64,000 bases of DNA. It comes from DTU052 sp050951725 (GTDB lineage Bacteria > Bacillota > Syntrophomonadia > Syntrophomonadales > DTU052). Position 1 is the first letter of the stretch. Each line of letters opens with the position of its first letter. A model generated the notes under the pieces. It did no database searches and was not told where the DNA came from. It saw only the letters and a list, made by a program, of their open reading frames with translations. The stretch is taken from the NCBI GenBank assembly GCA_050951725.1, contig JBMNJO010000001.1, positions 496,001-560,000 of the forward strand, given 5' to 3'. Of this stretch, positions 14,588 to 22,289 are shown piece by piece. A program made the position numbers and the translations under genes.

Positions 14588-15631
14588 TTACTCTTCTTCG
14601 CGGTGACTGGTATTGGGCTTGACCATATCCCTGATTTTGGCGTCCAGACTAGCAAAAAATTCGGGGTTATTCTTGATGTAGTCCTTTGAATTTTCCCGGC
14701 CTTGTCCAAGACGTTCGCCCTCATACGAGTACCATGAGCCGCTTTTCTGGATTATGCCGAACTCTGTGGCCAGATCAAGTATATCACCGGCCCTGGAGAT
14801 ACCTTCACCATACATGATGTCAAATTCACATTGTTTGAATGGAGGGGCTACCTTATTCTTAACCACTTTTACCTTGGTCCGGCTGCCGGAAATATCGGTA
14901 CCCTGTTTAATAGCCTCACCCTTTCTAACTTCTAAGCGTACGGAGGAATAGAACTTTAAAGCCCGACCTCCGGGAGTGGTCTCGGGATTGCCGTATACTA
15001 TGCCAACCTTCTCGCGGACCTGGTTGATAAAAATGGCACAGGTCTTGGACTTGCCAACAATGGCCGTCAGTTTGCGCAGGGCCTGCGACATCAGACGCGC
15101 CTGCAGACCAACATGCACATCACCCATGTCGCCTTCCAACTCAGCACGAGGAACCAGGGCGGCTACCGAGTCAACCACTATGACATCCACTGCGCCACTG
15201 CGCACCAGGGCCTCCGCTATTTCCAGGGCCTGCTCTCCCATGTCCGGCTGAGCTACCAGCAGGTTGGTGATATCAACCCCCAGGTTCTTCGCATATAGCG
15301 GGTCAAGGGCGTGCTCCACGTCAATGAATGCAGCAATTCCTCCCGCCTTTTGGGCCTCGGCGATTACGTGCAGGGCAACCGTTGTCTTGCCGGACGATTC
15401 TGGACCGAAGATTTCTACTACCCGGCCGCGGGGTAATCCTCCCACGCCCAGGGCCAAGTCAAGAGACAGACATCCAGTCGTTATCACCTCAACATTCATG
15501 TTGACAGCTTCACCCAGCCGCATAATCGATCCACGGCCAAAATCTTTCTCAATACGCTTGATTGCTGATTCTAAAGCCTCATTTTTTTCTTTTTCGGTCC
15601 TGCTGTTGTTGTTTATACCCTTATCATTCAC
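14588..15631 (-). CDS. recA: Recombinase RecA
   Basis: RecA forms filaments on single-stranded DNA, catalyses strand exchange and triggers LexA self-cleavage. The 347-residue protein has KNEALESAIKRIEKDFGRGS, Walker A GPESSGKT, Walker B VIVVDSVAALVP, the L2-like FINQVREKVGIVYGNPETTP and a normal acidic end. The open frame extends to 15700, but the GTG at 15631 (VNDKGINNN) is preferred: AGGAGG lies eight bases upstream, and the promoter and SOS box lie between the two positions. The promoter overlaps the 3' end of thpR, so recA is controlled on its own. No recX gene follows. Confidence 0.97.
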   Translation of the reverse strand: MNDKGINNNSRTEKEKNEALESAIKRIEKDFGRGSIMRLGEAVNMNVEVITTGCLSLDLALGVGGLPRGRVVEIFGPESSGKTTVALHVIAEAQKAGGIAAFIDVEHALDPLYAKNLGVDITNLLVAQPDMGEQALEIAEALVRSGAVDVIVVDSVAALVPRAELEGDMGDVHVGLQARLMSQALRKLTAIVGKSKTCAIFINQVREKVGIVYGNPETTPGGRALKFYSSVRLEVRKGEAIKQGTDISGSRTKVKVVKNKVAPPFKQCEFDIMYGEGISRAGDILDLATEFGIIQKSGSWYSYEGERLGQGRENSKDYIKNNPEFFASLDAKIRDMVKPNTSHREEE

Positions 15632-15645
15632 CCCAGACCCCTCCT

Positions 15646-15659
15646 CAAACATATGTTCG
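15646..15659 (-). promoter_or_regulatory. LexA/DinR (SOS) box of recA
   Basis: The minus strand reads CGAACATATGTTTG, which matches the Gram-positive SOS box CGAACrnryGTTyG at every defined position. It lies just downstream of the -10 box and 14 bases before the recA start, so LexA would repress initiation. Confidence 0.88.
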
Positions 15660-15666
15660 TTATTAA

Positions 15667-15695
15667 CATAGTAAGCTATGGCATATACCATGTCA
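15667..15695 (-). promoter_or_regulatory. Predicted sigma-A promoter of recA
   Basis: The minus strand has a perfect -35 box TTGACA (15695-15690), a 17-base spacer and the -10 box TACTAT (15672-15667). It overlaps the thpR stop codon. Confidence 0.7.
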
Positions 15696-16253
15696 ACCAT
15701 TTAATACAAATTTCTCCACCGGCGTATAAAACGGTCCCCTGTTGGTCAGCTGACTGCGGTATAAGACCAACTGGTGCACCTCAAAATCAGGCTTTGATGC
15801 AAAACCTGTAAAACCCCGGGCATTTCTGAGCAGGTCCTCGACCGAATTATCAGAACGGACCCTTCCCAGGGTAAGGTGCAGTTGGCGTCTCTTTTCCTCA
15901 TCAAAGCCGAAGGGTAACAGTGAATCATCTATTGCCCGGCCAATCCCGAGCGCACTTTTGGTGTTGCCCTTGATCTCCAGCCAGATAACCCGCGGATTCT
16001 TATTATTGGGAAAGAACCCGGGGGAGCCTACTTCGAGTCGGAATCCCGGGTAGCGTACCAGTGTTCTCCGCACTGTATCGGTGATGTCCTTTACCTGGCC
16101 GTCCGGAACCTCACCCAAAAACTTCATTGTCAGGTGCAGATTGTGGTCCTCCACCCACTTTATGCCCCGAACGCCCCGGGCCAGTTGGTTACGCGCCGCT
16201 ATAACCTGCGGCTTGATTTCCGGAGGTATATCGATTGCAAAAAACAGTCGCAT
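15693..16253 (-). CDS. thpR: RNA 2',3'-cyclic phosphodiesterase (ThpR)
   Basis: This 186-residue protein belongs to the 2H phosphoesterase family, formerly called 2'-5' RNA ligase. It has both catalytic HxTx motifs: HLTMKFLG near residue 42 and HLTLGRVR near 125. The family opens 2',3'-cyclic phosphates on RNA ends; the physiological substrate in bacteria is uncertain. Its start codon overlaps the cinA stop by one base (TAATG), so the two genes are translationally coupled. The recA promoter lies in its last codons. Confidence 0.88.
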   Translation of the reverse strand: MRLFFAIDIPPEIKPQVIAARNQLARGVRGIKWVEDHNLHLTMKFLGEVPDGQVKDITDTVRRTLVRYPGFRLEVGSPGFFPNNKNPRVIWLEIKGNTKSALGIGRAIDDSLLPFGFDEEKRRQLHLTLGRVRSDNSVEDLLRNARGFTGFASKPDFEVHQLVLYRSQLTNRGPFYTPVEKFVLNG

Positions 16254-17500
16254 TACTCTCTCTCCATGGTTCTTCTCAGCCAGTCCAAAGCCGACTTGGC
16301 AGCTATGGTCCGAATTGAGTTCCGGGTTCCCATAAGCCGCAGTTCCTTGGCCTGTACATCCCTTTTGGTCGCCAGGCCCAGGTAGACCAGACCGACTGGT
16401 TTCTCGGGTGTGCCTCCTTCGGGACCGGCGATCCCGGTCAGGCTTATACCGAAGGTAGTGCCGGCCAGCGTCCTTATCCCATTGGCCATTTCTCTGGCGG
16501 TTTCGGGACTGACCGCACCATACCTCTTTAACGTTTCTTCACTGACACCCAAAATCCTGGTTTTTGCCTGGTTGCTGTAGGATATCACCCCTCCCCAAAA
16601 CGCTGCAGAGCTCCCGGGAACATCGGTCAGCATCTTTCCAACCATACCACCGGTACATGACTCAGCCAGAGCGATGGTATAACCCTTACCACCTAAGAGG
16701 CTTATAACTAATCCAGGCAGGGTTTCTTCCTCCTCACCATAGATGTTGTCACCCAAATCCCTACGCAGCCGTTCGACGACCGAGTTTACGATCTTTTCGG
16801 CTTCGGACCTCACGTGAGCTTTCCGACTCACCCTTATGTGTACCTCACCAGTGACGGCGAGCAGGGCCATGGAACAGCCCTCGGGATCGGCCATCACATC
16901 CGCAATCATCGATTCGACCTGTGATTCCCCCGGCCCCATAACCTTGACGGTCCGGGATACTATCACTGAATTGGATTTACCCAGCCAGTCGCGAAGACGT
17001 GGTTCAAGCTCCTCTTTAAAAACCACCTCCATCTCATGAGGAGGGCCCGGTAGCAACACCATGATCTTGTCGTTCCGGGTTACCATAAACCCGGAGGCCG
17101 TACCTACCCGGTTGGTCAGGATTACCGCTTCCGGGGGAAACATCGCCTGCTTGTGGTTTGACTGAGACATCTCCCGGCGGCGGCGGGAGAAATAGTCCTG
17201 GATTTTAGCCTGTTCCTTTTCATTGAAAACCAGCGGCATATCCAGAACTTCAGCAGCCATTTCCCGGCTAAGGTCATCAGCCGTTGGTCCCAGGCCTCCG
17301 GTGCAGATCACCAGGTCAGCCATATCGTATGCCGTCCGCAAGGCATTTTTGATCATTTCCCGGTTATCTCCCACGGTTGACCTTCCGATGACCCGGGTAC
17401 CCAGAGCTGATAATTCTCGCGAGAGGAAAAGTGCATTGGTGTCTGCTGTGTTACCCAGCAGCAGTTCGGTTCCGGTTGAGACTATGTAGGCTTTCTTCAT
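16253..17500 (-). CDS. cinA: CinA family protein (nicotinamide mononucleotide deamidase type)
   Basis: This 415-residue CinA has an N-terminal MoCF-like domain (AYIVSTGTELLLGNTADTNA; VICTGGLGPTADDLSREMAA) and a C-terminal amidase domain (ALAESCTGGMVGKMLTDVPG; LTGIAGPEGG). In characterised bacteria the C-terminal domain deamidates NMN in pyridine nucleotide recycling, and the N-terminal domain can hydrolyse ADP-ribose. Both domains are intact. The cinA-recA neighbourhood is conserved in many bacteria. The ATG at 17500 follows a GGGAGG. Confidence 0.93.
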   Translation of the reverse strand: MKKAYIVSTGTELLLGNTADTNALFLSRELSALGTRVIGRSTVGDNREMIKNALRTAYDMADLVICTGGLGPTADDLSREMAAEVLDMPLVFNEKEQAKIQDYFSRRRREMSQSNHKQAMFPPEAVILTNRVGTASGFMVTRNDKIMVLLPGPPHEMEVVFKEELEPRLRDWLGKSNSVIVSRTVKVMGPGESQVESMIADVMADPEGCSMALLAVTGEVHIRVSRKAHVRSEAEKIVNSVVERLRRDLGDNIYGEEEETLPGLVISLLGGKGYTIALAESCTGGMVGKMLTDVPGSSAAFWGGVISYSNQAKTRILGVSEETLKRYGAVSPETAREMANGIRTLAGTTFGISLTGIAGPEGGTPEKPVGLVYLGLATKRDVQAKELRLMGTRNSIRTIAAKSALDWLRRTMERE

Positions 17501-17592
17501 GCTGTGGCCTCCCGTACTATGCTATTGCTTATTATACATTTACCGTCTCCCTCGCATTCTCTTCATTCTCAATTACTTTGAACCAAATATTT

Positions 17593-17632
17593 TAATTCCC
17601 CTGCAAAAAGTCATAATGCAGGGTTTGGATTC
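17593..17632 (-). repeat. Diverged copy of the MITE terminus (copy C)
   Basis: The plus strand here reads ATTCCCCTGCAAAAAGT then CATAATGCAGGGTTTGGATT, which aligns with the left end of the 19944-20213 element (ATTCCCCTGCGAAAAGT and following) at about 32 of 40 positions. A possible second end, CTCGCAGG, follows directly, so this may be an internally deleted copy. It sits just after the terminator of the FtsH-like gene. Confidence 0.5.
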
Positions 17633-17642
17633 TCGCAGGAAA

Positions 17643-17680
17643 ACAAGCAATTAGAGCATGCAACCGGGGTTACATGCTCT
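17643..17680 (-). terminator. Terminator of the FtsH-like gene
   Basis: Thirteen bases (17653-17665) pair with 17668-17680, with one G-T pair. On the minus strand the stem is followed by AATTGCTTGTTTTCC. Confidence 0.7.
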
Positions 17681-17716
17681 ATTAATGTCTTGCTTCTATT
17701 ATCTGGCGCCACGTGC

Positions 17717-19192
17717 TCAGGCGCTCTGCAGTGTTTCCAGAAAACGTTCGCGGTCAAGGGTTTCTTCCTCCAACAACCGTGAGGATACTGCCTGTAAAAG
17801 ATGCCGATTGTCATTCAGCAGGGTGCTGGCGTTTTCCTCAACACCCTTTATGATCTCGGTACACTCCTTGAACGCCAGCTCATTGGGCACCTCTGACACG
17901 GCGATTACCCCCAGGTTAGACATGCCGCTTTTAATGATTTCCTTGGCCAGATTCCAGGCCTGCTCAAAGTCATTGCGCGCTCCGGTACTTCTGGCCCCAA
18001 AATACATGTCCTCGGCAATCGCACCGCCCAGTGCCACCATAATCTGACCTTGAAGTTCCTGCAACGTATACAGATACTGGTCGTGCTCCGGGCTGTTCTT
18101 GCGCATGAAACCCAGTGCCTGCCCCCGGGGTACAATCGTCACGGAAGAGACCGAACCGGGTCTCACCAGTTCACTGACCACCGCGTGTCCAGCTTCATGG
18201 ATTCCAACCCGTTTTATCTCTTCATCGCTGGGCCTGCGGTCCAGTTTTTCCCCCAGAATCACTTTGTCGATCGCCTCGACAAAATATCGGTGGCCAATCT
18301 TTCGTTCTCCGTCCCTCAGTGCCAGGATGGCCGCTTCATTGGCCAGACTCTCAATCTGAGCGCCGGAGAATCCGAATGTAGCTTTGGCGATGTCCTCCAG
18401 GCAAACATCATCATCCAGGGGCTTATTCTGGGTATGGATCGTCAGGATCTTTACCCGCCCCTTCTTATCGGGCAGACTAACCGCCACCTGGCGGTCGAAA
18501 CGGCCCGGACGCAGGATAGCCGGGTCCAGCATATCAGCCCGGTTGGTAGCACCTACCACCAGTAAGCGGGTCTCTTCATCATTGGATATCCCGTCCATCT
18601 CCACCAGGAGCTGATTCAGGGTCTGGTCATATTCCATATGACTTTGATTGCTGCCCCGCTTGGCACCCAGGATCTCCAATTCATCGATGAATACAATGGC
18701 GCCGTTTTTGCCCTCTCTTTTGGCCTTCTTACGTGCCTCGCCAAACAGCTGCCTGACCCGCTTTGCACCTACTCCGGCATACATCTCAATGAACTCAGAA
18801 CCCGAAGCAGCCACAAAGGCCGACTTGGTATAACTGGCTGCTGCTTTGGCCAGCAGCGTCTTCCCTGTTCCGGGTGGTCCCACCAGCAGAATACCTTTCA
18901 AAGGCCGAATGCCCATCTCCACAATCTCCACTGGTTTGAGCAGGAACTCCAGGGCCTCTTTAAACTCATTGATTGCCGTATCCTGCCCCCCAACATCATC
19001 AAAGGTAACGCGTTTTATGGCTTTGGCGCTGGTCCCAATTCCTTTGATTCCATCCCGGAGCTGTCCTTGAAACATTATGACTAAAGCCGCAGCCAGCAAT
19101 CCGAATAATATCAGCGGGAGGACGTTGATACCAAGTATCAGCATAAATATAATAAGGCCCACTCCTGAACCTACAACAACTTCCTTAGGCAT
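17717..19192 (-). CDS. FtsH-like AAA+ zinc metalloprotease, short form
   Basis: This protein of about 491 residues resembles FtsH but lacks its large extracytoplasmic N-domain. Two hydrophobic segments at the start (GVGLIIFMLILGINVLPLIL and the following LFGLLAAALVIMF) probably anchor it. The AAA domain has Walker A GPPGTGKT (about 105-112), Walker B VFIDELEIL and a second region of homology ending RPGRFDRQV. The protease domain has the zinc motif HEAGH (about 332-336) and the metal-ligand region GARNDFEQA. It should unfold and degrade membrane or cytosolic proteins. The ATG at 19192 is preferred over 19201 because GAGGGGAGGG abuts the first ATG. It overlaps the upstream membrane-protein gene by eight bases. 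It is probably a sporulator-type FtsH paralogue; its substrates are unknown. Confidence 0.85.
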   Translation of the reverse strand: MPKEVVVGSGVGLIIFMLILGINVLPLILFGLLAAALVIMFQGQLRDGIKGIGTSAKAIKRVTFDDVGGQDTAINEFKEALEFLLKPVEIVEMGIRPLKGILLVGPPGTGKTLLAKAAASYTKSAFVAASGSEFIEMYAGVGAKRVRQLFGEARKKAKREGKNGAIVFIDELEILGAKRGSNQSHMEYDQTLNQLLVEMDGISNDEETRLLVVGATNRADMLDPAILRPGRFDRQVAVSLPDKKGRVKILTIHTQNKPLDDDVCLEDIAKATFGFSGAQIESLANEAAILALRDGERKIGHRYFVEAIDKVILGEKLDRRPSDEEIKRVGIHEAGHAVVSELVRPGSVSSVTIVPRGQALGFMRKNSPEHDQYLYTLQELQGQIMVALGGAIAEDMYFGARSTGARNDFEQAWNLAKEIIKSGMSNLGVIAVSEVPNELAFKECTEIIKGVEENASTLLNDNRHLLQAVSSRLLEEETLDRERFLETLQSA

Positions 19193-19739
19193 CTGTACCA
19201 TCCCTCCCCTCGTTTTCTATCCGGGTATTTCTTTCAATAATTCGTGTCAGGTAATGGTTGTCTTTGCTTCTTAACGTCAGGTATACGTTTCGATTATCTA
19301 CCTGAATACGGTACTCTGTTTCTTTCGAGGCCGTTTTATCGTCGATCCATTCACTGAGCCAGATGAATGAGCTGTTGGCAATACCCTGGTGGATTCCCAA
19401 CTCGAGATCATCATATAGAGACGACAAGTCTGGTGAAGGATTATCATCGATCTCTATGCTGTAGGGTTTGTCGCTCATCTTTTGAACAGCTATCTCATTC
19501 GCATTCTGAAAAACAGCCTTAAGATCTGCATCATTCTTTAGGGTCAGCATGATTACCTGGCTATCCTTTTCTTCTTGAATCGAGACTTTTTGTACGCCAT
19601 CAATCTGTAGTAATGCTTCCGTTAGGGGTTTCTTGATTCCGTATTCTTTATATAAATGATATCCCCCCAGGCAGATGGCCACGGTCACTGCCAGGGCAAT
19701 CACTGCCATTCCAATCCTAAAGTCCTTACCACCTTCCAT
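19185..19739 (-). CDS. Single-pass membrane protein co-transcribed with the FtsH-like protease
   Basis: I do not recognise this 184-residue protein. It has one N-terminal membrane segment (IGMAVIALAVTVAICLGGYH) followed by an extracytoplasmic domain of mixed alpha/beta character (KPLTEALLQIDGVQKVSIQE, VIMLTLKNDADLKAVFQ). The first part of that domain looks like a small ferredoxin-like fold. The ATG at 19739 has a GGAGGG upstream; the frame extends eight codons further without an RBS. The gene overlaps the start of the FtsH-like gene, so the two are translationally coupled, and it could be an adaptor or regulator of the protease. Confidence 0.7.
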   Translation of the reverse strand: MEGGKDFRIGMAVIALAVTVAICLGGYHLYKEYGIKKPLTEALLQIDGVQKVSIQEEKDSQVIMLTLKNDADLKAVFQNANEIAVQKMSDKPYSIEIDDNPSPDLSSLYDDLELGIHQGIANSSFIWLSEWIDDKTASKETEYRIQVDNRNVYLTLRSKDNHYLTRIIERNTRIENEGRDGTDA

Positions 19740-19943
19740 TATCTCACCCTCCCTCCATGGCATTATAACACACGGGGATTTTCCAGCCTCCAGGGAATGT
19801 TTGGCAGTGCCCTTTTTGTGTTCCCTACCATTCTGGCGGAATAATTAATTCACCCGTCAGAATAGTAAGGGATCCCCGAAGCAACTGGGATATATCAACC
19901 GCTTATTCACGCGGTATACTTTCCTGGCTTCCATTTAGACGCT

Positions 19944-20213
19944 TGATTCCCCTGCGAAAAGTAATAATTCGTAGGTTTGAATGCCTAAATATTTGTCGCC
20001 AGACTTCGCATGGGCAATACCAACTGCTTGTCTCACGACGAAAGGGGGACCGGGCCAATTGACGTCCATGTTCAGTGGCCATCTCGCCCCGTCCATGGGG
20101 CTCGCCCCCTTTCGTCGTCGCCATCGCAGGGTGTTGCTACCATGCTGCGTCAACCGGCTCCCACATATTTAGGTATTCAAACAGCATAATTTGAGGTTTT
20201 CGCAGGGGAATCA
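19944..20213. mobile_element. MITE-like foldback element with 4-bp target duplication
   Basis: The 270-bp element begins with TGATTCCCCTGCGAAAA and ends with the perfect inverse TTTTCGCAGGGGAATCA (17 bp). It is flanked by the direct repeat CGCT (19940-19943 and 20214-20217). The two arms are inverted, diverged copies of a unit of about 110 bp: both contain TTTGAAT(G/A)CCTAAATAT and, nearer the centre, ACGACGAAAGGGGG. No transposase frame is present, so it is a non-autonomous element. It lies in a 600-base gene-free stretch between pgsA and the membrane-protein gene. Diverged relatives lie at 10182, 17593 and 28511. Confidence 0.75.
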
Positions 20214-20273
20214 CGCTAGTATTGTATTTCTTTCGACTTCAATTCTTCAACCTATTGGTTAATCTTTATCCCC

Positions 20274-20328
20274 GTAAAAACTCCCCTTTGTATAGAACTG
20301 AAATTTTCAGTGTCTACTCAAAGGGGAG
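20274..20328 (-). terminator. Long hairpin terminator of pgsA
   Basis: CTCCCCTTTG (20281-20290) pairs with 20319-20328, with a second inner pairing ACTGAAA/TTTCAGT. On the minus strand TTTTTACGGGG follows. Confidence 0.75.
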
Positions 20329-20371
20329 CATATCATTCGCTGTCCTCGTGTTTCCTTTTTTTCCGAATCGT

Positions 20372-20893
20372 TTATCTGAATTTACGAAAGTAATCGATAC
20401 CCGAAACGATTGTTATCCCGGCTGCCAGCACCATAGCCCAATACCCGATGGGCCATGGTATCCAGGATTGGTATAACGGTGTCAGCATCGCTACCAGCAC
20501 CGCGATAATCTGCGAAACCGTCTTGGCCTTACCCCAGATATTGGCCGGGATCACCACTCCTTCCTCGGACTTTATCGCCCGCAAGCCGGTGACCGCAAAT
20601 TCCCGGGCTATTATGATGACCACTATCCACGCCGGCACCCGGTGCAGTTCTACCAGCGCGATCAGGGCCGCCGAAATAAGGAGCTTGTCTGCCAGGGGGT
20701 CCAGAAATATGCCCAGACGGGTGATCTGTTTCCGTGAACGTGCAATATACCCATCGAGGGTGTCGGTCAGAGCTGCAATGGCAAATATGGCAGCGGCGAT
20801 TAAATCACCATATGCAATGCGGACCAGAAGGAATATCATAACCAGTGGTATTAAAAAGATTCTGGCGATTGTTATTATGTTAGGTAGCCCCAA
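20372..20893 (-). CDS. pgsA: CDP-diacylglycerol-glycerol-3-phosphate phosphatidyltransferase
   Basis: PgsA makes phosphatidylglycerol phosphate at the membrane, the first committed step to phosphatidylglycerol and cardiolipin. The 173-residue protein has several hydrophobic helices and the CDP-alcohol phosphotransferase motif DG-x2-AR-x8-G-x3-D-x3-D in DTLDGYIARSRKQITRLGIF and LDPLADK. The TTG at 20893 is chosen as the start: GGGAGAGG lies six bases upstream and LPNIITIARI is the usual N-terminus. The rimO stop codon (from 20880) overlaps this start region by 14 bases, so rimO and pgsA are coupled. Confidence 0.93.
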   Translation of the reverse strand: MGLPNIITIARIFLIPLVMIFLLVRIAYGDLIAAAIFAIAALTDTLDGYIARSRKQITRLGIFLDPLADKLLISAALIALVELHRVPAWIVVIIIAREFAVTGLRAIKSEEGVVIPANIWGKAKTVSQIIAVLVAMLTPLYQSWIPWPIGYWAMVLAAGITIVSGIDYFRKFR

Positions 20894-22208
20894 TTTGTAC
20901 CTCTCCCAGTAAATCGTAACCGTAAGTCCTGGTAAGAATAACTTGTACAAAATCCCCGGTTTTTAATGAATGGTCAGCCCTAATCAAAACTGATCCATCC
21001 ACTTCCGGTGCTTGAAAAACAGTTCTGCCTCTATAATTACCAGGAGTCATCTCTCGATCTATCAGCACTTTAGCATGCGATCCCACCCGCTGGCGGTTTT
21101 TCTTAAGGGTTATGTGCTGTTGAATCTCCATCAGTTGTCCCCGTCGTTCCAGTGAAACCTCGGCAGGAACCTCTGGTGATAATTGACTGGCCATAGTACC
21201 ATACTCCTTACTGTACGCAAAAACTCCCGCCCAGTCAAACTCTAGTTGCCGCAGCAGCTCAATATTTCTAAAATGGTCTTCTTCGGTTTCTCCGGGAAAT
21301 CCTGTCATCAAGGTGGTTCGCAAAACCAGGTCCGGAATACTGGTTTTTAGCGCATTTACCAGGCTGTTTATCACCTGATGGTCGTATCTTCGTCCCATAA
21401 GACGCAGTATTCGGTCGCTGCCATGCTGGAGTGGTATATCCAGATAAGGAACCACCTTTTCCTTATGCAGGACATTCAACAGTTCCCGGGGGTCCCGGGA
21501 AGGGTAGGCATACATGATCCTGATCCATTCGACACCATCAACCTTGGAGAGCTTCTCAATAAGACTTTCCAAACACTCTCCCTGGGCCAGATCGCGTCCA
21601 TAAGCGGTGCTGTCCTGTGCCACCAATATCAGTTCCTTTACTCCGTCAGCGGCCAAGGCACGAGCCTCCTCGACCAGTTCCCCACTGGGGCGCGAGCGTA
21701 AAGGACCGCGTATCCCGGGAATTGCACAGTAGGTGCAGCGATTATTGCAGCCCTCAGCTATCTTGAGGTAGGCCCATCCTGGAGGTGTGGAAACCAGCCG
21801 CTTTACGTGGTGGGAGTATTCATCAGGCCACTCACCTACCGCCACCGGCCTCTCCCCGCCTTCACACTGTTTAAGGATGTCGGATAGCCTCAAATAATCC
21901 TTTACCCCAACTACCGCATCTAATTCCGGAATTTCCTGAAGCAGTTCTTCAGGATACCTCTGGGCCAGACAACCGGCAGCCACCAGGATGCGAAACTTTC
22001 CCTGTTCTTTTAGCATACCCATCTCCAAGATATTAGAGATGGCCTCCTTTTTCGCGTCCGTAATAAACCCGCAGGTATTGACGACTACTGCATCGGCCCG
22101 ATCCGGAGCGTTGACGATCTCATGACCCTCATTAATCAGAATTCCCATCATGTGCTCCGTATCCACCAGGTTTTTGGAACACCCCAGGCTGATAAAACCC
22201 ACTTTCAT
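20880..22208 (-). CDS. rimO: Ribosomal protein S12 methylthiotransferase RimO
   Basis: RimO is a radical SAM enzyme that methylthiolates the beta carbon of the conserved aspartate of ribosomal protein S12. The 442-residue protein starts MKVGFISLGCSKNLVDTEHM, has the other two auxiliary-cluster cysteines in NTCGFI and AAGCLAQRY, the radical SAM motif CNNRCTYC followed by AIPGIRGPLRSR, and a C-terminal TRAM domain. The ATG at 22208 is the conserved start; AGGAG lies 13 bases upstream, somewhat far. It is separated from rodZ by a terminator and overlaps pgsA. Confidence 0.93.
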   Translation of the reverse strand: MKVGFISLGCSKNLVDTEHMMGILINEGHEIVNAPDRADAVVVNTCGFITDAKKEAISNILEMGMLKEQGKFRILVAAGCLAQRYPEELLQEIPELDAVVGVKDYLRLSDILKQCEGGERPVAVGEWPDEYSHHVKRLVSTPPGWAYLKIAEGCNNRCTYCAIPGIRGPLRSRPSGELVEEARALAADGVKELILVAQDSTAYGRDLAQGECLESLIEKLSKVDGVEWIRIMYAYPSRDPRELLNVLHKEKVVPYLDIPLQHGSDRILRLMGRRYDHQVINSLVNALKTSIPDLVLRTTLMTGFPGETEEDHFRNIELLRQLEFDWAGVFAYSKEYGTMASQLSPEVPAEVSLERRGQLMEIQQHITLKKNRQRVGSHAKVLIDREMTPGNYRGRTVFQAPEVDGSVLIRADHSLKTGDFVQVILTRTYGYDLLGEVQIGAT

Positions 22209-22252
22209 TACCGTTTCAATTCTCCTTATGAAGATAGACTGTAACAATTTCA

Positions 22253-22279
22253 AAAACAAAAAAGGCCCCTTGCGGGACC
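22253..22279 (-). terminator. Terminator of rodZ
   Basis: On the minus strand GGTCCC pairs with GGGGCC around GCAA (22264-22279) and is followed by TTTTTTGTTTTTG. Confidence 0.8.
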
Positions 22280-22289
22280 ATGCTTTTCA

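Noticed and set aside
19903..20153. Two overlapping frames of about 72 residues within the foldback element
   Set aside because: They arise from the inverted-repeat sequence itself; the other copies of the repeat contain stops or shifts in the same frame, so there is no conserved protein.
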